Shown here: piece after piece, positions 53,690 to 61,678 of the stretch
Layout of the letters: each line of letters starts with the position of its first letter
How positions within the stretch are numbered: position 1 is the stretch's first letter
Source: VXRD01 sp965242535
GTDB taxonomy: Bacteria; Latescibacterota; UBA2968
Assembly (NCBI GenBank): GCA_965242535.1
Contig: OZ251458.1
Location: 3,348,001-3,412,000, forward strand
Reading direction: 5' to 3'
Length of the DNA: 64,000 bases
Program-made: the position numbers and the translations under genes
Notes under the pieces: generated by a model
What the model saw: the letters and a program-made list of their open reading frames with translations, nothing else
What the model was told of the DNA's origin: nothing
The model's database searches: none

Positions 53690-53887
53690 GTCATGAACAC
53701 GCGAACCGACAATGCGATCATCCCCTCGAACCCGAACGCGATTTCGGCCGGGGATGCGTTTGTCCAAATCGCGGATCATCTCACCCATCGCGCGGCCCTT
53801 TGCCAAACGCGCTCGGCGGTGGAGATGTGGTAAAAATTCGTCCTGTGAACCAGCCCGCTGTCGCGTTTTCGGCAGCGGGTTTTTTTA
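53690..53887 (+). promoter_or_regulatory. Candidate attenuator or leader RNA upstream of the HisI-GNAT gene
   Basis: Roughly 197 nt from the predicted start to a strong terminator (CCCGCTG-12 nt-CAGCGGG, seven T; 53854-53886). The terminator ends only 15 bases before the start codon. A 46-codon leader frame (ATG 53693, stop 53831) lies inside. The arrangement is that of attenuation or a riboswitch expression platform. No known aptamer or T-box sequence is recognised. Confidence 0.5.
53852..53887 (+). terminator. Intrinsic terminator immediately before the HisI-GNAT gene
   Basis: CCCGCTG (53854-53860) and CAGCGGG (53873-53879) followed by seven T residues; 15 bases before the ATG at 53902. 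Confidence 0.88.
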
Positions 53888-53901
53888 TTGGGGAAATCGC
53901 T

Positions 53902-54834
53902 ATGGCTGCAAATCGCCTAATCGAAGAAGGTAGCGAGATTCGCCTCGACTTTGAAAAACTCCGTGTGGTTGCACGAGCCGATCATCCGGTCATTCCCGTC
54001 GCGGTGCAGGACGTGGAGAGCAAAGCCGTTCTCATGATCGGCTATGCCAATCGACGGGCCCTCGACTACGCGCTCGAGCACCGCGTCGCCGCGTTTTGGA
54101 GCACCTCGCGCAATGAACTCTGGATCAAGGGCAGCACGTCTGGCAATCGGCTCGAATTGATCGATGTCCGCATCAACTGCGAGCAAAATTCCCTGCTCTA
54201 TCTCGTGCGCCTCAAAGGCGATGGCGCGTGCCATACCCGCGAAAATGGCCGGGCGCGCCACGGGTGTTATTACCGCAGCATCCGCAGGGGAAAACTGGCG
54301 TTTGTCGATCCCAAAACCCTACCGGAGCAACCCGCGAACGTCGCCATCGCCCGCATCCGGGCGGACCAATGGCAAATCCTCAAAACCACGCGCCTCCGCG
54401 CCCTTGAAGACGCGCCCGATGCCTTTTGCACGACGTTGGCAGAAGCGCGAAAAAGAACTGACGGGGATTGGCGCGACATGGCGAGAGACCATGCGACCTG
54501 GGCGGATCGCGCCTATTTTATCGCTTATGTCGATGGCGCGCCGCGCGGGATGGCGGGGTGCTATCGCACGGATCCCCACGCGGCAGTGCTGACCGCCATG
54601 TGGGTCGCGCCCGAAGTGCGGGGGCAAAAACTGGGCGAACGAATTGTGCGCGCCGTCGTCCAATGGGCAAAAGCAGGCGGCACCACCACCCTTGAAGCGC
54701 GGGTTATAGAAGACAATTCGGCGCGCGTCTTCTATCGCAAAATCGGATTTCGAGAACGCGAATCCCCGTGCTCAAACGCCGATGACCCGATCATCTCTAT
54801 CGCGCTCGACCTCGCGGACCCAAATCCCATTTGA
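53902..54834 (+). CDS. HisI-like (phosphoribosyl-AMP cyclohydrolase) domain fused to a GNAT acetyltransferase
   Basis: 310 residues. Residues about 10-130 match HisI: VQDVESKAVLMIGYAN, FWSTSRNELWIKGSTSGN, SLLYLVRLKGDGACHTRENG. The C-terminal half (about 150-305) is a GNAT domain: TTRLRALEDAPDAFCTTLAE, VAPEVRGQKLGERIVRAVV (acetyl-CoA loop) and DNSARVFYRKIGF. In HisI the magnesium-binding DCDxD is strictly acidic; here it reads NCEQN, and the spacing between the last two zinc cysteines is longer. Cyclohydrolase activity is therefore doubtful. No other his gene is nearby; prs, which makes the pathway precursor, follows 59 bp later. Probably a repurposed fusion. Confidence 0.85.
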   Translation: MAANRLIEEGSEIRLDFEKLRVVARADHPVIPVAVQDVESKAVLMIGYANRRALDYALEHRVAAFWSTSRNELWIKGSTSGNRLELIDVRINCEQNSLLYLVRLKGDGACHTRENGRARHGCYYRSIRRGKLAFVDPKTLPEQPANVAIARIRADQWQILKTTRLRALEDAPDAFCTTLAEARKRTDGDWRDMARDHATWADRAYFIAYVDGAPRGMAGCYRTDPHAAVLTAMWVAPEVRGQKLGERIVRAVVQWAKAGGTTTLEARVIEDNSARVFYRKIGFRERESPCSNADDPIISIALDLADPNPI

Positions 54835-54893
54835 TTCGCAAATCGCGCACCCGTATATTGCTCGTTCACCGCTCGACAACAGGAGGGAGAAAC

Positions 54894-55868
54894 GTGGGTT
54901 ACGATCTCAAAATTTTTTCCGGCAATGCCAACCGGCCCTTGGCCGAGGACATCAGCCGCACTTTGGACACGCAACTCGCCGAAGCCACGGTGACCCGCTT
55001 TTCCGGCGGCGAAACGCACGTGCAAATCGACGAAAACGTGCGCGGCTGCGACGTGTTCATCGTGCAACCCATTTGCACAAACAAAAAAAAAGGCATCTCG
55101 CCCAACGACGCCTTGATGGAACTCCTCGTTTTGATCGACGCGGCTCGGCGCGCCTCGGCTCGGCGCATCACCGCAGTCGTGCCCTACTATGGCTATGCGC
55201 GGCAAGATCGCAAGGACCGGCCGCGCGTGCCCATCACCGCCAAGTTGATCGCCAACATGATCTACACGGCCGGGGCGCGGCGGGTTCTCGCGCTCGACCT
55301 GCACGCCAATCAGATCCAGGGGTTCTTCGACATTCCGGTCGACCACCTCTATTCCATCAATATTTTGGGCGAATACTTCAAACAAAAAAACCTCGAAGAC
55401 CTCGTCGTCGTCGCGCCCGATGTCGGCGGCATCAAAATGGCGCGGGCGTATGCCGAATTGCTCGGCGCGCCGTTGGCGATAGTGGATAAACGCCGCTGGA
55501 GCGGGCAGCAAATCGAGGTCATGAACGTCATTGGCGAGGTGAAAGACAAAAACGTCGTCATCGTCGATGACATCATCTCCACGGGGGGATCGCTCACCAA
55601 AGCCGCCGCCGCGCTCAAAGACAAAGGCGCGTGCGATATTCGCGCCACCATCGTCCACCCGGTTCTGGCAGACCCCGCGGTCGAATACGTGGAAAATTCC
55701 GCGCTCACAGAACTCGTGGTCTCCAACTCCATTCCCGTGCCCAAACGCGCCTGCAATGGGAAAATCAAGGTGCTCTCCGTGGCCCCCATCCTCGCCGAAT
55801 CCATCCGCCGCATCAACAACGACGAATCCGTCAGCAACCTCTTTGCCAATGCGAGGGTGGAGGGGTAG
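54894..55868 (+). CDS. prs: Ribose-phosphate pyrophosphokinase
   Basis: 324 residues from GTG 54894, preceded by AGGAGGGAG. KIFSGNANRPLAEDIS, GGETHVQIDENVRG, PYYGYARQDRKDRPR (ATP and catalytic region), DLHANQIQGFFDIPVDH and the PRPP loop VVIVDDIISTGGS are all present. It makes PRPP for purine, pyrimidine, histidine and NAD synthesis. Co-directional with the HisI-GNAT gene and possibly co-transcribed. The IS630 remnant begins 30 bp after its stop. Confidence 0.96.
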   Translation: MGYDLKIFSGNANRPLAEDISRTLDTQLAEATVTRFSGGETHVQIDENVRGCDVFIVQPICTNKKKGISPNDALMELLVLIDAARRASARRITAVVPYYGYARQDRKDRPRVPITAKLIANMIYTAGARRVLALDLHANQIQGFFDIPVDHLYSINILGEYFKQKNLEDLVVVAPDVGGIKMARAYAELLGAPLAIVDKRRWSGQQIEVMNVIGEVKDKNVVIVDDIISTGGSLTKAAAALKDKGACDIRATIVHPVLADPAVEYVENSALTELVVSNSIPVPKRACNGKIKVLSVAPILAESIRRINNDESVSNLFANARVEG

Positions 55869-55897
55869 GGAAAAAACAAACTGCGAAAAACGCTAAA

Positions 55898-56400
55898 TAC
55901 TCTGTAAATTAAGTTATTCCCAATTTTGATTGTGTGGAGAAACGCGCTGATAATGGGCATTCATCTTGTCTCTGGCCTTGGGTAAGGTGAACTGCCAATT
56001 CAAGAGGATGCGTTTGGCCGCCCGGTCTTGAAAAAAGGCCAAGACTTCCCGACGCAGGTGCGCCTTCGTCGCGATGCGCCGGTTCAAACACCCCCGCGCC
56101 AAGGCCGAAAATTCGATCTCGATCCTATTGAGCCAACTCGCCGATTTGGGCGTAGAGCAGAACGCAAACTTCTGTGCCAGGGCGAACGCCTCATCGGCCG
56201 GTAAGAACCGATAGAAGGCCGCGGGGGTATGGGTGTTGAGCTTGTCTTGCACCAAGCGGATTTTCTCGGCTTGGGGCCCCCCATACTTGGTCAGGGCTTG
56301 GCAAAAGTGGGTGTCTTCTTTCATCGTGCGTCTCGGATAGACTTCGGCCAGACGCTTGCCGGTTAAAGGTTCAATGGCGGCCAACAAAGCATCGGCGTTA
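55898..56400 (-). mobile_element. IS630-family element, 3' remnant with one intact terminal repeat
   Basis: The outer end TACTCTGTAAATTAAGTTATTCCCAATTTTGAT starts at the TA at 55898-55899 and matches the reversed end of MITE copy F almost base for base. The transposase C-terminal half follows. The other end is lost: sequence beyond about 56395 belongs to a different gene, so this is a truncated or rearranged copy. Confidence 0.85.
55914..56387 (-). pseudogene. IS630-family transposase, C-terminal half
   Basis: 157 residues. RLVQDKLNTHTPAAFYRF carries the second catalytic Asp of the DDE domain and SASWLNRIEIEFSALARG the catalytic Glu, both in standard IS630 context. The N-terminal helix-turn-helix domains and the first catalytic Asp are missing. 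The upstream reading can be extended only to the junction near 56395. It cannot be active alone. It is the only source in the window of the ends shared by the MITE family. Confidence 0.85.
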
Positions 56401-56431
56401 CGGTTTCAAGCTTCAACTGGGTCTTGATCAT
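56390..56431 (-). pseudogene. 5' stub resembling cmr1 (RAMP protein), cut by the IS630 remnant
   Basis: After AAGGAG and 6 bases, an ATG at 56431 opens MIKTQLKLETVTPM and then runs into transposase sequence. LxxxTPM/L near the N-terminus after a beta strand is how Cmr1 and related RAMP proteins begin. It lies 41 bases after the CARF-HEPN gene stop with its own ribosome-binding site, so it was the next gene of that operon. Only 13-14 residues support the call, so it is tentative. Confidence 0.42.
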
Positions 56432-56472
56432 TGCGCTTCTCCTTGAACTGGCTTGGGCTATCAGCCCTCTGC

Positions 56473-58266
56473 CTATCCCAAAACTTGCGATCGCGTACTC
56501 TCCGCGTCAAGCCAATGGCAATCGCCTTGAACAAACGGATCGCTGTCCTGATCGGCTGGAGGGCGGCGGTCAATGAGGGCAAAGCGGCGTACCGGGCGAT
56601 CTAGATGCCCGGCCTCTTCGGTCAGTCGTTGGACAATCAAGCCCATCAGCGTGGTGCCGCCGGTCATGTTGGCGATGACCTCGTCGGCATTCAATAGTGT
56701 AAGACGGGCTCGTTTCACCGCTGTCTCGATTTCAGCAAAACCGCCGTGCGGATCGGTCAGGTCAATCTGGTCAATGCGCCCATCAAAGCCCGCATGTTGG
56801 GCAGCTATAGAAATACTGCTTGCCGATGCGGTGGAACAAATCACGAGACAGGTATCCGGGTGGGCGACCTTCAAAGCCGAGAACAACACGCCCGGTCGCG
56901 TGCCTTGTGGCGAAATCAACAACTGACCACCTCCGCCGCCCAACTCTGGCAGGTCAATTTTACCGGCTTTCAGTTTATTCCAAAATTGCCGAACCGATTC
57001 GAGGGATGAGGGAGGCTTTTCGAGAGCTTCTACGCGCATGGCGTGATGGTGCAGGGCATTGCGTAGTTCTTCCGTCAGTTGCTTCCAAAATGTGCCAATC
57101 GCTTGCTGATCGTCCGCAATGAGATCTTTGAACGCCGGGTCCCCGTCCCTCGCAAATGCCCCAAGCGCGCCGAGGCGTCGTTCCCATCGCTGGCGAATGT
57201 CGTGCGTCAACCAACCATCGGTCTCACCCGATTTCAAGATGACCCAAGAAACCACCCATTCGCGCATCAGACCAACCGCTAGGGAGAGTTGATCTCGGTT
57301 AAAGTACAAATCGATCATCTGTGCCTGACGCTTCAGTTCATTTTCATCTAGAGGAATTTTCCGTTTCCATTTCCCTTTTGATGGCGCCTTTGCAAAGGCC
57401 GATTTTTCGGCCACGCTGGCGATGTCATTCGTTAGTTCTGCCGCAAGGGGTGGGAGATCGTAGAAGCCCATGGTACCGAGTGCTTTAATCGGCTCAATGA
57501 GCAACTGGCTGGCCTTTCCCAACTCCAACGGCAAAGCGGACTCATAAGCAAATGCCTGCTTTTTGAGTGCATCCACGGCTCCCGCAACTCGTTTGGCTCG
57601 AGTATTATATCGTTGACCCGCCTCCTTTTTGCCATCCCTAAACAGTTGTCTCTTTTTCTGTTGCAGTGCCTCTGCCAACGGCTGGATCAGTTTTGCGATG
57701 GGCGATGTCGTCCCCAAATCGCGGAACATCCGCACGGCATAGAACCACTCGGGCAAATTGAGCAGGGGTTGCAGGTCGATGATCGGTTTGGGTGCGTCTT
57801 TTGGCCTTTCGATCATGCCGTAGTAGGCACCGCGAATTCTTACGTTGCGAAGCGATTTGAGGTAGAGTGCCAAAGCGTAAAAGATGAATGGAAAGTGCCG
57901 CAACCCCTGCGTGACATCGAGCGTGAGTGCCGCGCCTTCTGGAACGCGCGCCGCCACGGATTCGAGAATCTGGCGAATTTCATCCGAGCTATTTCCGTCG
58001 GGAATATCAATCCCTTCGGGCGCGAATCCGAGCGTTTGATGGATCCCCTCCTCAAAGATCGACCACGTTTCGGCCTTCGCCTCTTTTGTGAGCACAGCGA
58101 CAACGCGATTGGGGGCCTTATCGAGAAGTTGCACCAATGCCAATGGGGTGAGTGATGCGGTAGCTTTTTCTCCATTCCACTCGTACGTCGTACGAAAGGC
58201 TCGCATTCCCAAGCTGGTCAGTAGAATATGCGGCCTCTTTGAGGTTGGTGAAGGTGTCGTATCCAT
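56473..58266 (-). CDS. CARF-HEPN-CARF protein, TM1812/Csx1-like CRISPR-associated effector
   Basis: 597 residues. The N-terminal CARF domain is of the TM1812 (TIGR02221) family: HILLTSLGMRAFRTTYEW, VVAVLTKEAKAETW, ALTLDVTQGLRHFPFIFYAL, YYGMIERPKDAPKPIIDLQP. A middle helical HEPN region holds ELRNALHHHAMRVEAL, with RNxxxH RNase residues near 401-406. The C-terminal domain (about 475-590) has CLVICSTASASSISIAAQH and ANMTGGTTLMGLIVQRL, which resembles a second CARF nucleotide-binding fold. Such proteins are RNases switched on by cyclic oligoadenylate from type III CRISPR complexes. Usual TM1812 proteins lack the second CARF. ATG 58266 has GGAG upstream. No Cas10 or array is in the window. Confidence 0.85.
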   Translation of the reverse strand: MDTTPSPTSKRPHILLTSLGMRAFRTTYEWNGEKATASLTPLALVQLLDKAPNRVVAVLTKEAKAETWSIFEEGIHQTLGFAPEGIDIPDGNSSDEIRQILESVAARVPEGAALTLDVTQGLRHFPFIFYALALYLKSLRNVRIRGAYYGMIERPKDAPKPIIDLQPLLNLPEWFYAVRMFRDLGTTSPIAKLIQPLAEALQQKKRQLFRDGKKEAGQRYNTRAKRVAGAVDALKKQAFAYESALPLELGKASQLLIEPIKALGTMGFYDLPPLAAELTNDIASVAEKSAFAKAPSKGKWKRKIPLDENELKRQAQMIDLYFNRDQLSLAVGLMREWVVSWVILKSGETDGWLTHDIRQRWERRLGALGAFARDGDPAFKDLIADDQQAIGTFWKQLTEELRNALHHHAMRVEALEKPPSSLESVRQFWNKLKAGKIDLPELGGGGGQLLISPQGTRPGVLFSALKVAHPDTCLVICSTASASSISIAAQHAGFDGRIDQIDLTDPHGGFAEIETAVKRARLTLLNADEVIANMTGGTTLMGLIVQRLTEEAGHLDRPVRRFALIDRRPPADQDSDPFVQGDCHWLDAESTRSQVLG

Positions 58267-58369
58267 GATGGTTGTCTCCAAATCAAAATGAGGAAGGGGC
58301 GGATCGGCTTTCGAGCTGTCTGAGGGTAAGCACGGGGAGTGCGCGTTGCTACAAGGCAGAAGATTCGGA

Positions 58370-58546
58370 TCACCGCGATGCCCTGCGGAGGCCGATGTAG
58401 CTGCAGGCGCACATGCCGAGGATCACGAAGGCGAATGGGAGGCCCGGGGCCAAGGTGGCCGCTTGCATGGACTGGAGGCCGCCGCCGAGGAGGAGGGCAA
58501 TGGCGACCGCACCCTCGGCCGTACACCAGAACACCCGTTGCGACAC
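58370..58546 (-). pseudogene. C-terminal fragment of a BCCT (betaine/carnitine/choline) transporter
   Basis: On the minus strand the frame reads FWCTAEGAVAIALLLGGGLQ, then SMQAATLAPGLPFAFVILGM, then CSYIGLRRASR and stop. This is the last two membrane helices of a BCCT transporter (typical F-W-x-x-x-E-G-x-x-A-x-x-LLxxGGLxxLQ). The rest of the gene is missing; sequence beyond 58546 belongs to a different fragment on the other strand. Confidence 0.75.
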
Positions 58547-58695
58547 GGGGGCGGCTGTACACCGAATCCACAGGCATTGACCCCACGCGGATCATTCTCG
58601 CAACGGCGGATATCCACAGCCACCGGGCGCAAGTCCTGCGCGAGATGGGCATTGAGGTCATCGAACCCGAAGAACCCGACTCTAGCAAAATTTGA
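58547..58695 (+). pseudogene. C-terminal fragment of an unidentified enzyme
   Basis: The plus-strand frame gives RGRLYTESTGIDPTRIILAT, then ADIHSHRAQVLREMGIEVIE, then PEEPDSSKI and stop. It looks like a compact Rossmann-type or amidohydrolase-like C-terminus. The 5' part is lost where it meets the BCCT fragment. I do not recognise the family. Confidence 0.5.
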
Positions 58696-58726
58696 CGAAA
58701 CGATGCTTGTAGCGGTGGGGTTATAC

Positions 58727-58765
58727 CAAACGCCCGAAGCCATCACACCTGGCTTCGGGCGTTTG
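58727..58765. terminator. Perfect 15-bp hairpin
   Basis: CAAACGCCCGAAGCC (58727-58741) and GGCTTCGGGCGTTTG (58751-58765) with a 9-nt loop. No long T run on either strand (CATTTAT follows). Probably the terminator of the truncated gene just upstream. Confidence 0.6.
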
Positions 58766-58825
58766 CATTTATCGTCACATATCGACGGAACGGGGGACGT
58801 CGCAACTGTGGGCACGGATCGCTGA

Positions 58826-58870
58826 TTGAGGACAGGCACAGGGGCCTGTCCCTACGGGTGATGGGGATTG
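58826..58870. repeat. Hairpin element upstream of the DUF362 gene end
   Basis: GAGGACAGGCACAGGGGCCT followed by GTCCCTACGGGTGATGGGG. Confidence 0.8.
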
Positions 58871-58908
58871 GACAGCCTAACCACTAGCTTCTAATTTGTC
58901 GTTCTGAA

Positions 58909-59859
58909 TCACGCATGGATCTCCGCCATGGCATTGGGTTCGTGCCATTGGCGTTGTTGTTCGATCCAATTGTGGGGTTTGAAGGAGGTGGCGATAGACT
59001 CGATGGCGTTTTCGAGAATGGCGATGTCGCGGAGGTCGGTGGCACCCATGCCGAGTTGTCCTGCGTAGTGCAACAGCCCTTGTTCTGCTGGATCGAATCC
59101 CATGACCTTGGTCATAACCGCGTCGACCGCGAATACATCGACACTGGCCGCGGCGACGCCGAGATCGACCGCATCTGTGCCGCCTGGGCCATTGCCCTGC
59201 AAGCCCACCGTGCCGTCGATAACCCCGATGTCGGGCGCCAGGTATTTGGCGAGCCGAATGAGATTGATATTGAGCCGTTTGGACTCGTTGGGGCGCAGGC
59301 GTTCTCCGTGCGTGGGAAAGCCGTGCATTTTGACGCGGTCTTCTTTGCGGATCGTACCCATGATCATGTTTTTAAGGGCCAGAGTGACGACGGTGACGTC
59401 GTGGGTTTTGGCAACGGCCATCGAAATGGTGCATGGGCAGTTGAGCACGGTTTTGGGCATGTGGACTTCGTACTCGGTGCGGTCGTCGAGCAAAATGGGC
59501 ACGGTCTCCCACCGAGTTTCGCAGTTGAGATCCACCAGCCGAATGGGAATGTCGTATTCTTTTGGCAAGGCGCGATACCCAAAATTTTCAAATGCCTGTC
59601 CCGAATGCTTCTCATTGCCCCCTTCGGCGATGAGAATTTCCTCGGGCGGATTGGGCACGGTGAGCAAGAAATCAATCGCCCCGCGCATGGCATCGGCGTG
59701 GGACGAGGCCAACTGATTTTGGGACGAGAGAAAATTGGGTTTGAGCATGACTTGATCTGCGAGTTTGGGAATCGCGTCATCGCGGATGAGGTCGAGCGCG
59801 CCAAACACATTCTGGCGGCGATTCTCGCGCCGGGCGAGACCGACATTAACTTTGGACAT
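58909..59859 (-). CDS. DUF362 domain protein
   Basis: 316 residues. MLKPNFLSSQNQLASSHADA, CPCTISMAVAKTHDVTVVTL, LALKNMIMGTI and DGTVGLQGNGPGGTDAVDLG are typical DUF362 blocks. AAAGGAG lies 8 bases before the ATG at 59859, deciding the start. No ferredoxin-type Cys cluster is attached, unlike longer family members. DUF362 proteins are common beside secreted carbohydrate or sulfatase genes in marine and soil FCB lineages, and a sulfatase is nearby. Biochemical role unknown. Confidence 0.85.
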   Translation of the reverse strand: MSKVNVGLARRENRRQNVFGALDLIRDDAIPKLADQVMLKPNFLSSQNQLASSHADAMRGAIDFLLTVPNPPEEILIAEGGNEKHSGQAFENFGYRALPKEYDIPIRLVDLNCETRWETVPILLDDRTEYEVHMPKTVLNCPCTISMAVAKTHDVTVVTLALKNMIMGTIRKEDRVKMHGFPTHGERLRPNESKRLNINLIRLAKYLAPDIGVIDGTVGLQGNGPGGTDAVDLGVAAASVDVFAVDAVMTKVMGFDPAEQGLLHYAGQLGMGATDLRDIAILENAIESIATSFKPHNWIEQQRQWHEPNAMAEIHA

Positions 59860-59929
59860 GAAAAACTCCTTTGGGTGAAAAACCGCCACAGATGAAAGGC
59901 GAATCGTCGTACATCGCTCATGGCTAAAC

Positions 59930-61672
59930 TCATCTCTCCCACGGAAACGCAAACGTGGGTGGGTTGGCGTAGCGTTCGGTTTTGAGGGTGATCCGCGCGC
60001 CGCAGCCAGGCCCCAGGCGAATGGGCAACCACGACGCGTCGAGGTCGGTCGCATTGCCATCGGTTTTGACCGCTGTGATCTGATGCTCGGCATACGCGCC
60101 GCTTTGGACGATGAGATCGCGGGGTTCGGTTTGGTCGATGTTGACGAGCGACAGCGCGACTTCCTCTGCGGTCAGGGTTTCGACCAGGGCGGCCACGTCG
60201 GGCGGCAACCCGGGGCGACGGGCTTCGGGATCGAAATACCGCACGCGGCAATGCAGGGGTTCGCCGTGGCGCGGCGCGAGACCGCCGAGTTGGAGTTGGA
60301 TGAGCGCGTCGACCGTCGTCGCCGGATTGTAGGGCAAGGGATCGTCGGACAGGCGGGTGTCTGCGGAGGACGTGTCGTTCCGCACATTTTCCATTTTGGC
60401 GCGAATCGTGCCGATGGCATTTCGCAACGTGCGCGTGGGATGCCCGGGATTCTCGCCCCGGAGATAGGCCAGCCACGGATCGTGGGGGACGCACCGCAAA
60501 TCCGCGTCGTCCATCGTCCAGTAATACACGTCGAGCGCGCCTTGGCTATAGGGTTGTGCGCGGTAGCCATACCACCCGTCGTCGCCGTGCATGTGCGGGT
60601 AGTGGGTCTGCCCGTCGACGATTTTGCCGTTGCGGTTGACCGCGTTGAGCATGTCGCGCCAGACTGCGGGATATTTGAAGTCGCCCGTCAGGAGCAGGGC
60701 GTTGCCAAACCCGGCGACGCCGCGGTACAGAGCATTGCGGTCCGAAAGCGCGCCGGTTTGCGGAACGACCACTGTGAATCCCCAGCCGTAACAGCCGCCG
60801 TACCACTTGCCATCGCACGCGCCGCCTATCGCGCCGTCAAGCCCGATGTTGGACGGCAGAACACCGTTGTTTTTGGCGGCGCGTTCTGCCCACGCATCCG
60901 CGTATTCGCACACCCATGCGCGGTATTTCTCCTCGGCCGTCAGTGCGAACGCATTGAGGCCGAGCGTGGTCGCCGCGAGGTTGAGCGGATGGTCGCCGAT
61001 CACGTCCGTGTAATCTCGAAAATGCATGAGCATTTCCTCAAAATTGCGTTCTCCGTGCCGCGGCGCGGGAAATCGGCCTTCCACTTCAAAGGGATCCCCT
61101 GCCCAGTCCAAAGCCGTGGCCTTCCGCAACAACGGCCCTCGGCTGCCGTTGAAGAGGCTTCGGATGAGCTTGTGTTCGGGATCGTAGTTTTTCGCCTGCG
61201 GGTCTTCGTCCATGTAAAACCCCGCGTACCGGCGCACGCGGTGCCCAAATTCGATTTCGTGCGGGTCGGACAAGCCCTGCAGGTTGAACACCGTGAGCGA
61301 CTCGCCGTGGTGAAACCAGTCGAAGCACGCGGGAAATTCCTTGTAGTACATGCCGCTGCGGCCGATGGGGACGACCTGCGTCCGCGCTTCGGAGTACTGT
61401 TCGAGATGCCCTTCCCACGCCTGCTTGTACAGGGCGAGCAGATGCGCCGGCCCGCCCAAGGTGTGCGCCATTGAATACCCGGTCAAATTTTCAATGGCAT
61501 CATCCGGGCCATCATTCCCGCCCCAGCGCGGCACGCACTTGAGATACCCGCGACCGTCGAAATACCGATGGTAAAAAACGTCGCACGCCGCGGCCTGGGC
61601 GCGCATGAGTTCGCGCTGCAACAAGGCCCACTCGGGCGGGGCAACGGGCGAGGTGATGTGCAAAACGGACAT
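59930..61672 (-). CDS. Large cytosolic protein of unknown function, (alpha/alpha)-toroid-like
   Basis: 580 residues, no signal peptide. Conserved-looking aromatic and charged motifs (YLKCVPRWGGNDGPDDAIEN, DWFHHGESLTVFNLQGLSDP, GCYGWGFTVVVPQTG, HMHGDDGWYGYRAQPYSQGA) alternate with helices, as in (alpha/alpha)6-barrel glycan-active proteins. A beta-rich C-terminal part (about 480-580) follows. AGGAGTGATTTCCC precedes the ATG. I do not recognise a named family. Its position between DUF362 and phosphoesterase/sulfatase genes suggests polysaccharide or sulfated-compound metabolism (inference). Confidence 0.7.
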   Translation of the reverse strand: MSVLHITSPVAPPEWALLQRELMRAQAAACDVFYHRYFDGRGYLKCVPRWGGNDGPDDAIENLTGYSMAHTLGGPAHLLALYKQAWEGHLEQYSEARTQVVPIGRSGMYYKEFPACFDWFHHGESLTVFNLQGLSDPHEIEFGHRVRRYAGFYMDEDPQAKNYDPEHKLIRSLFNGSRGPLLRKATALDWAGDPFEVEGRFPAPRHGERNFEEMLMHFRDYTDVIGDHPLNLAATTLGLNAFALTAEEKYRAWVCEYADAWAERAAKNNGVLPSNIGLDGAIGGACDGKWYGGCYGWGFTVVVPQTGALSDRNALYRGVAGFGNALLLTGDFKYPAVWRDMLNAVNRNGKIVDGQTHYPHMHGDDGWYGYRAQPYSQGALDVYYWTMDDADLRCVPHDPWLAYLRGENPGHPTRTLRNAIGTIRAKMENVRNDTSSADTRLSDDPLPYNPATTVDALIQLQLGGLAPRHGEPLHCRVRYFDPEARRPGLPPDVAALVETLTAEEVALSLVNIDQTEPRDLIVQSGAYAEHQITAVKTDGNATDLDASWLPIRLGPGCGARITLKTERYANPPTFAFPWER

Positions 61673-61678
61673 GGGAAA

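Noticed and set aside
53693..53833. 46-codon leader frame as a histidine-attenuation peptide
   Set aside because: It contains only two separated histidine codons (DHLTH), so classical his-type attenuation is not supported; kept only as part of the leader RNA.
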